Shown one piece after another: positions 57,477 through 64,000 of a stretch of 64,000 nucleotides of DNA. The first letter of the stretch is position 1. The number at the start of each line of letters is the position of its first letter. The position numbers and the translations under genes were made by a program. A model generated the notes under the pieces. That model was given only the letters and a program-made list of their open reading frames with translations, was not told the origin of the DNA and made no database searches. The stretch spans positions 12,603,501 through 12,667,500 of the forward strand of contig NC_080566.1 in the NCBI RefSeq assembly GCF_030253575.1. Reading direction: 5' to 3'. This DNA comes from Rhododendron vialii. Lineage: Eukaryota > Streptophyta > Magnoliopsida > Ericales > Ericaceae.

Positions 57477-58691
57477 ATGTTCCAAATATTTCAAGATTCA
57501 ATGGCTATCACACGGCACAATCAACATCCAGACATTTTCCTAACAATGACTGCCAATCCCAATTGCCCTGAAATTTCTGAGGCTTTGCTACCACATCAGA
57601 AAGCTGTTGATTGTCCAAATTTGGTTGCACGTGTTTTTGAGTTGAAGCAAAAATGTTTGATGAGTGAGATAAAAAAGAAGCAAGTGTTTAGCAAAATTGT
57701 TGGATATGTCTATACAATTGAGTACCAAAAACGGGGGCTACCACATATGCATTTACTTTTATTTCTTCTAGGTTCAAACAAAATACATACAAGTACTCAG
57801 GTCGACAAAGTAGTATGTGCTGAATTGCCAGATCCTATAGAAGACCTTTCACTTTTTGATACTGTTAAGGTATGAACAAACAAATAAGAACATCTTTTTA
57901 TTTTTTTTGTTGGTCTTTTCTATGTCCTAACTATGATTTTTTTTTTAATATTGTTAACGATTGCATGGTACATGGACCATGTGGTGCTCGAAATCCTCAA
58001 GCAGCATGTATGGAAAATGGAAAATGCACAAAGAAATATCCCAAAGCCTTTTCGAAAACAACTAGACTGGACCAAGATGGATATCCAATCTATCAACGTC
58101 GTAATGATGGTCAGGTGTATATTGTTAGTGGTCAATCGGTTAATAACAGGGATGTTGTTCCGTACAACGCTTACCTTTCTAGACTATTCAATTGCCATAT
58201 CAATGTGGAAGTCTGCGCGGGAATGAGATGTGTCAAATATATCCATAAGTACATCTACAAAGGTAATGATCGTGCAACAATGGTGTTGGGACTACTATAT
58301 GAGATTAAGGAATATCTCGATGCAAGGTATATTGGTCCAGTAGAAGCAGCTTGGCGGCTATTCGGTCATTCTATGCATGAAGAGATTCTAACAGTGGTAC
58401 GTTTGGCACTTCATTTACCTGAAAAATATAATTGCCTATTAACACTGAAGAATCAATGCAAGACATTGTTGCCAAGGCTGAGCAAGATATTACAACATTA
58501 ACTTGTTTTTTTGCATATTGTCAAGCAAATGTAGATGCTCGTGTATTCACCTATCAAGAATTTCCACAACATTTTGTTTGGATAAAATCAGAAAAGAGGT
58601 AGAAACCAATAGAAAGGGGTTTTGCAATTGGAAGAATGTACTTTATTAGCCCTAATGCTGGTGAAATATTTTATTTACGTCTCCTACTGAG
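57477..58691 (+). pseudogene. Helitron Rep domain (HUH) region
   Basis: The frame reads RYMFQIFQDSMAI, DIFLTMTANPNCPE and VYTIEYQKRGLPHMHLLLFL, in which HMH is the HUH metal-binding motif of rolling-circle Rep proteins. After a probable short intron (about 57870-57950) come CMVHGPCGARNPQAACMENG, KCTKKYPKAF and the tyrosine motif KYIHKYIYKG, whose tyrosines would nick DNA. EIKEYLDARYIGPVEAAWR and RGFAIGRMYFISP follow. A frame change near 58430 and a TAG in place of Trp at 58600-58602 disable it. The hAT element enters at LLLS, about 58691. Confidence 0.9.
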
Positions 58692-59788
58692 TAGGGCTGG
58701 CCACGGTTGGATTTTTTTCAGATTCGGGTCGGGTTGGACCCAACCCGAATAATGTCGGATTGAGTACTTGCCACCCGAACCCGACCGTGGACAGTGTTCC
58801 GACCGAACTGTTGTCGGATTGAGTTGGTCGGGTTCGGTCGGATAATCGGATTGGGCCAGTTTTGTTGGGCCATTATTTGGGCCAGTTTTATTTTTCTGGG
58901 CCAGTTTTTTATAAAATTCTTTGGTTATTTTGGGCTAGTTTTCCACCATTTCAGTAGGCCAAATGGCCCAAAAATTAATATAAATATTTTGGGCCATGCC
59001 CCATAGCTCAATCCAAGGGTCCAAGCCCTGTTTTCGAGTTTCCACATTTCTCAATCCAAATTCCAAACATAAAAGCACAAAAGCACAACCACAAAACAAA
59101 AAATAAAGCCAACATTTTAGCTGGAAATGTTTTCCAGTTTCCAGAGAGCACTAGAGCAGCCAGCTCTCAGCACTCTCAAGTCTCCTCCCCTGTTTTCTCA
59201 GCACATTTTCAGTTTCTAGTTTCCATCTCCACCACACAGCAAAAACACACCAAAAAAAAAATTACAGAGACCAGCCAACTCTCTAGTCTAGTAGTCTCCA
59301 CTCTCCTGTTTTTTCAGCAACCATACAAAAACACAACCAATCAACAAGTCAAAATATTTTCAGTTTTCCACCACCATATTACAAGTTCAAACGACCACCA
59401 AAACAACTAAACAAGTCTAAAATGATTAAAAGAAGTCCATAATAATTTAAATTAGCCAATACTCCATAGTGTTGCTGCTCCCAAGTCCCAACCCCATATT
59501 TCTCATGTCCGTTCAAAGTTCAAACCTGTTACATAGAAAGAAAAATTAGAAGACAATTAAAAACTTAATAGATTTTTTATTTTTTTTGATAAGTTAAAAC
59601 TTCAAAGATCATCAAATAACATCTGTTGTTATGTTTTACTAAGGTCCAAAGCCCCATCAATCCCTAAGAAGCATCATCAGTTTGTAAGAGTTCTGAAAAA
59701 AAAAAAAAACTTAATTCAATACAATACTAGAAAATGTTGACTGAATAGACCAAATCAATTAAATTGTAGACCAAATGGTCCAGATCAA
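58692..59788. other. hAT left noncoding part
   Basis: The region contains the terminal repeat and GGTCGGGTTCGGTCGGAT-type subterminal motifs (58720-58860), then AT- and CA-rich sequence that is the 3' side of the minus-strand transposase. No other gene is seen. Confidence 0.7.
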
Positions 59789-62029
59789 TTAAATAAAATT
59801 ACCTCGTTCAAGATCTTCAACTTTATCCATAGCCTGTTGAAGAGAGATTGGAACCGTGCTTAAAAGCCAATTTTGGGTGCATACAAGAGTCTCGACCATT
59901 GACGGTGAGAGTGAACTCCGAAATGGATCAAGTACACGACCACCCGTACTAAAAGCCGACTCAGAAGCAACGGTAGACACGGGCATAGCTAATACATCAC
60001 ACGCTATTTTAGACAAGATTGGATACTTGTTGGAATTGTTCTTCCACCACACCAAGATATCAAAATCCGAATTGTCCCTACGTTCACACAAATCCCCCAA
60101 GTACTTGTCTACCTCCGTGGAACAATCACTAGAATACTCCTCCTCCAAGTAAGTGTCAAATTCCATAGCTAAATTCAAGCGAGAATCACAATCCTCATTC
60201 TCCACTCTCGGCATTGGACTTGCACTAGACACATGTTGTCTAACTTCACCCTCTTTTGCATAAGAATCATACAATCGGTTCAAAACATCCTTCACTTTTT
60301 TCTCCATTTTCTCACCCTCCGCCTTCCCTTTGGATTTTGTATAGCAAAACTTCACCAACCTTAACTTAAACCGGGGATCCATTGCCACTGCCACATAAAG
60401 TAGGGGATTGAATTTCTCTTGATCCCCCCAATACCTCTCAAATTTTCTTTTCATTTCAATTGCCATTGAAGACATTTAAGGATCTCGGTTGGCGATTAAT
60501 TCATCTATCTTCACTTGAACCTCATACAACTCATTAAAGAACATATTGAATGTGACAAATAGAGAAGCCGAAAATTTCTTGGTTGCATCATAAAAAGGTT
60601 TTAAGAATGTAACAAACAACCCACACTTCTTCCAATCAAGCTTGTTTGGGATAGTTGGTTATCTTGGAGTTGGGACACTAATCATATGGCTCCCACCTTG
60701 GCCCTCCAACTTCAATGAGAAATCCTCATCGCCTTCCTTTATGCCAAAAAATTTTATGAAACTACTATCTTCCTCCCCCATTCTTTGGAATGCCTTCTCA
60801 AACTTGATGGCTACTTCTAACATTAAGTAAGTGGAATTCCACCGAGTACACACATCAAGACACACAGTTTGTTTCGACTTAATTTTCTCCTTCTCCACAC
60901 ACTTATTAAATGTCTCCATTCTTTGTGGAGAAGATCTTACATACCTCACAACATCACGAACACAGAGAATAGACTTACTAGTATCTTTCAACCCCTCAAC
61001 AACAATAAGATTCAAAATATGTGCACAACATCGCATATGTATATACTCATGCTCCAAGACAATCCTTTTCCAATCCATTGTTTTCCGTTTCAAGTACTCA
61101 ATAGCCGTGGCGTTTGAACTTGCATTATCTACCGTCAAAGTAAAAATACCATCAACATTCCATTCCAGCAACAATGACTCAATTTTCTTGCCTAAGGTAA
61201 CTCCCTTATGATCTTCAATTTGACAAAAGTTTAAGATTCTCTTTTGTAACTTCCAATCATCATCAATGAAGTGTGCAGTGAGACACATGTAGTTAAGATT
61301 TTGAATTGATGTCCATGTATCAATCGTGAGGCAAATCCTACGACCCTTCAAGAATTTTTTCAGTTTTCCCCTCTCATTTTTATGAATTGCACCAACCTCT
61401 CTAGTTATCGTTTGGTGAGAAACCGATGAGAACTTAGGTTGCATGACCTTACAAAATTTTCTAAACCCAATCCCCTCAACGAACCTAAAAGGTAGTACAT
61501 CAATGATGACCATTTCGGCAAGAGCTCTCTTACAATCGTCAAAAGAAAAGACATGCGGCACAACGTCAACACTGCCCCCGTCTGTGGGTCGAAATGAAAG
61601 GTTTTGTTGTCCATGTTGGTCTCTATTAGGATATAGTGGGCAAGCGGGGATGTGAGCTTTCAAATTACTAACGCTGTGTTTTTTACTTTCAGTCGCGTAT
61701 CGTTTATTACAATACTTACACTCAGCCCATTTGGTTACCCCCTCCTCTTTAATATCATTGAAGTGATCCCAATAAGGAGATCTATATCTTTTTCCAGGCT
61801 CTTTTTTAGGTTTAGGCACTCATGGTGGAACCTTTCTTTTGAGTCTATTGTCAGTATTTTGTCCAACTTCAACTACTGTATCATCTTGAACATCAATAAC
61901 ATCGGCATTCGTAGACACAGGAGGATTAGAATTACCTCCAAGTTCAACTTCTTCAACTTCTTCAACATCTACAACATCATCCTCAAGTTCCCTACCAAGC
62001 GTGAAATCAAAATTGCTTGAATCCATCAC
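59789..62029 (-). pseudogene. hAT transposase (zinc-finger BED, RICESLEEPER/DAYSLEEPER-like)
   Basis: One frame runs from 62029 to 59789, about 746 codons. An acidic N-terminus (VVDVEEVEEVEL) is followed by a BED finger (SPYWDHFNDI...CKYCNKRYA...LKAHIPAC). The catalytic domain shows LTIDTWTSIQNLNYMCLTAH, FTLTVDNASSNATA, MRCCAHILNLIVVEGL and CLDVCTRWNSTYLMLE. The C-terminus has a DUF4413-like part (FNPLLYVAVAMDPRFKL) and the dimerisation motif YPILSKIACDVLAMPVSTVA with SESAFSTGGR. In-frame stops lie at 61820-61822 (TGA, probably from TGG), near 60660 (TAA) and near 60476 (TAA), without frame changes. It binds and moves hAT DNA when intact; this copy cannot. Confidence 0.93.
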
Positions 62030-63409
62030 CTACAAACAAGTGTAATCAAGATCAATAAACTGCAATGCTGCCAATGCATATAGATATAGTGCTAACCAGT
62101 CGAAATAAGAGAAAAAATTAGCTTTACTGTTTTCTTTTGCTTTACCAGTCGAAAATGAAATAGAATCATAAAATTAGTTTTAGTGCTACAGGCCTACAGC
62201 CTACACCAGTTGAAAATAGAAGCACAGACTGTTTTTTTTTTTTTTTTGCTTTATGCCTTTATCAGTCGAAAAATTAGCTAGCTACACAGCCTACACCACT
62301 CGGAAAAAATCAGCCAAAAACTCACTAATCTACAGCCAAAAAGGGGGAAAAATTAAGTGCTACACTAGTCGAAAATCAAAATAGAATCAAAAACTGTTTT
62401 TTTTTTTTTGCTTTACGTTTTTATCAATCAAAAATTTATCTACACCAGTCAGAAAAAACCAGCTCATTGATGACTGATCTTATAGCCGAAAAGGGGGAAA
62501 AAAAATTAAACAAGGGGGTTTTTCGGTTTGATCGATTCAACTATTCAAGCCCTATCCATCCCAATCAAATACTTTATCAAGTATCAATTCATCAGATCAA
62601 AATCACATCAGATCAAAATATTTTTGTAAAGCCTTTCACTGTAAACATCAACCACCAGTCCACCGCCGCCGCCGCCGGACTCACTTCCAGAGACAGAGAG
62701 ACTGAGAGAGAGAGAGAAGTACTAGATTTAGGTGACGATCGGCTGCAATCGGCTACGAACGAGAACGAGAGAGTGGTCCACAGAATCTGGAGATCTAGAA
62801 ATTCAAAACTAAAAGTTAAAAAATTAAATCATAATGAAATCATCAAAACTATGGAGAATCGGAGATCGGAGACTGACGTGAGCAAAAGAGAGAGAGAGAG
62901 AGACAGAGAGAGACGTACCACGGTAGTGGCAGAGTTAGCCGTTGACCGTTGTCGATCGACTCGATCGGCTGTGTCGCTGCGAGATCGAGAGGAGAGCGGA
63001 TGTGGAGACTGGAGAGCAGGAGAGGTTCGAGCGGAGAGGACTGGCCGGAGATTTGGTCGCCGGTCAGAGAGACTGAGAGAGTGGGGTGGGGGCCGTCCGT
63101 GGTGGGGCTGGGTGTGAGTGGGGTGGGGTGGGGTGGAAATCGGCGGAGAGTGAGAGGAGAGGAGACTGAGTGAGAAGTGAGAACCCTAAAATGAAAGAGG
63201 ATTTTTTTTCTTTTATACTTTGTTAAATTCGGTCGGGTCGGGTGACCCAAAACTTAATATATGCAACCCGAAACCCGACCGAAAAACTGTCGGGTCTAAC
63301 TAAGCCAACCCGAACCTGACCGACTGTCTCAGTTTAAACCGTCCAAGGTTGAATTTTCGGGTCGGGTCAGGTCGGGTGGTCGATCGGGTGGGTTTTTTGG
63401 ACAGCCCTA
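62030..63409. other. hAT right noncoding part
   Basis: This is the 5' side of the transposase gene. It holds T runs (62230-62247, 62397-62410), phrases of CACCAGTCGAAAAT type repeated around 62140-62460, GA-rich tracts (62690-62720, 62884-62912), and a G-rich stretch (63080-63135). Subterminal CGGGTCGGGT motifs follow (63229-63390). No further gene is supported. Confidence 0.6.
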
Positions 63410-64000
63410 CTACTGAGTGTTGTTAGAGGACCAGAATCATATGAATGTTTATGCACAGTCAATAATATTTTGCATGACACATTCAAATCAGCATGTATTA
63501 CAAGAGGACTCCTGGAAGATAACGAAGAATGGGTGCAATGTCTTGAAGAAGCTGCAATTATGAAAACTGGATACCAGTTGCGTAGGTTGTTTTGTGTTAT
63601 TCTCACCCAACGTTCTCCATCGCAACCGGCTGCATTATGGGAAAAATTTGCAATGCATATTTGTGATGATCTAGCGTTTAAAATCCAAGCATTATTTTCC
63701 ATTCCAAATCGAACTACAACACAAATTGAAGATTATGGTTTATATCTCTTGGATGAATTACTTCAGGAATCGGGTAAAAATTTAAAAGACTTTCCTCCCA
63801 TGCCATTGCCTATTATGACTTGGAGTATAGTAGTGGGCAACAGATTGATATTGGAGCATCAACAACTCATTTCTGATGCCCAGCGTTCAGATGCGAATAT
63901 CAATTTTGAAAGTCTTAATGAAGAACAACATGCCGCTTACACTGCAATCCCCACCTCGGTGTTTGAGAATAAAGGAACGACTTTCTTTCTAAATGGGGGT
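63410..64000 (+). pseudogene. Helitron protein resumed: region before and start of the helicase
   Basis: After the hAT element the Helitron frame continues: LLLSVVRGPESYECLCTVNN, FKSACITRGLLEDNEEW, then DYGLYLLDELL and LNEEQHAAYTAI. It reaches the beginning of the helicase Walker A region (TTFFLNGG) at the window edge. These are the conserved blocks of plant Helitron proteins between Rep and Pif1-like helicase. The frame is open over all 590 bases in the window; the catalytic helicase motifs lie outside. Confidence 0.9.

Larger units (their letters stand above)
58684..63417 (-). mobile_element. hAT transposon inserted in the Helitron
   Basis: The element (58692-63409, 4,718 bp) is bounded by perfect 8-bp duplications CTACTGAG (58684-58691 and 63410-63417), the size typical of hAT. 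Terminal inverted repeats are TAGGGCTGGCC on the left and GGACAGCCCTA on the right. Both subterminal regions are filled with ACCCGACC/GGTCGGGT-type motifs. It encodes one transposase on the minus strand with a BED zinc finger and a hAT dimerisation domain, carrying three in-frame stops. Confidence 0.95.
53427..64000 (+). mobile_element. Helitron (autonomous type, decayed), right end outside the window
   Basis: The 5' end is placed at 53427, TCTATCCATATTATAAAATA, directly after an A. It is followed by a GGATTGATTTGATCCAAGGG-type stretch common in plant Helitron 5' ends; Helitrons begin with TC and insert after A. The element encodes a Rep/helicase protein in several exons: an N-terminal region, a Helitron_like_N Rep domain with the HUH motif, then the start of the helicase. 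It is split by a hAT transposon (58692-63409). Several nonsense changes and frame changes show that it is dead. The 3' hairpin and CTRR end must lie beyond 64000. Confidence 0.85.

Overview
The window is nuclear DNA of a flowering plant, most likely a eudicot. It holds intron-containing plant genes whose splice sites can be read, long AT-rich spacers, many nested transposable elements, a eukaryotic tRNA-Thr gene, SINEs and MITEs. I cannot name the species.

Layout. 1-13.2 kb: LINE-like and LTR-element remnants, entered by a young SIRE-type Ty1/copia retrotransposon (1112-9457, 5-bp target duplication, LTRs about 99% alike). 13.5-17.5 kb: a MITE-like element split by a 3.6-kb solo LTR of Ty3/gypsy type. 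18.3-22.2 kb: a 5'-truncated L1-type LINE on the minus strand, entered by a 720-bp palindrome made of an LTR and an inverted copy of part of itself. 22.2-27.5 kb: spacer with clustered PIF/Harbinger-like, Stowaway-like and other foldback MITEs. 27.9-39.4 kb: two GT34 glycosyltransferase genes on the minus strand, both resembling galactomannan galactosyltransferase (GMGT; Arabidopsis GT6/GT7 type). One has no intron; the other has an intron carrying SINEs. 39.4-46.9 kb: spacer with a segmental duplication, foldback elements and tRNA-Thr(AGT). 46.97-52.4 kb: a three-exon gene for a PAQR/HlyIII-type seven-helix membrane protein (HHP4/5-like). 52.98-64 kb: a MITE set in a TA microsatellite, directly followed by the 5' end of a large decayed Helitron, itself split by a 4.7-kb hAT transposon with an 8-bp target duplication. 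The window ends inside the Helitron helicase.

Only three protein genes look like live host genes: the two GT34 genes and the HHP gene. The GT34 pair would act in the Golgi on cell-wall mannan or glucan side chains. The HHP protein would sit in a membrane and bind zinc. Nothing ties the three into one pathway. No unmistakably new system was found. The best leads are the LTR palindrome (19511-20230), a two-helix mini-ORF with its own TATA-like box inside the copia element (7486-7859), the intron difference and duplicated upstream flank of the GT34 genes, and the MITE/microsatellite/Helitron/hAT stack.
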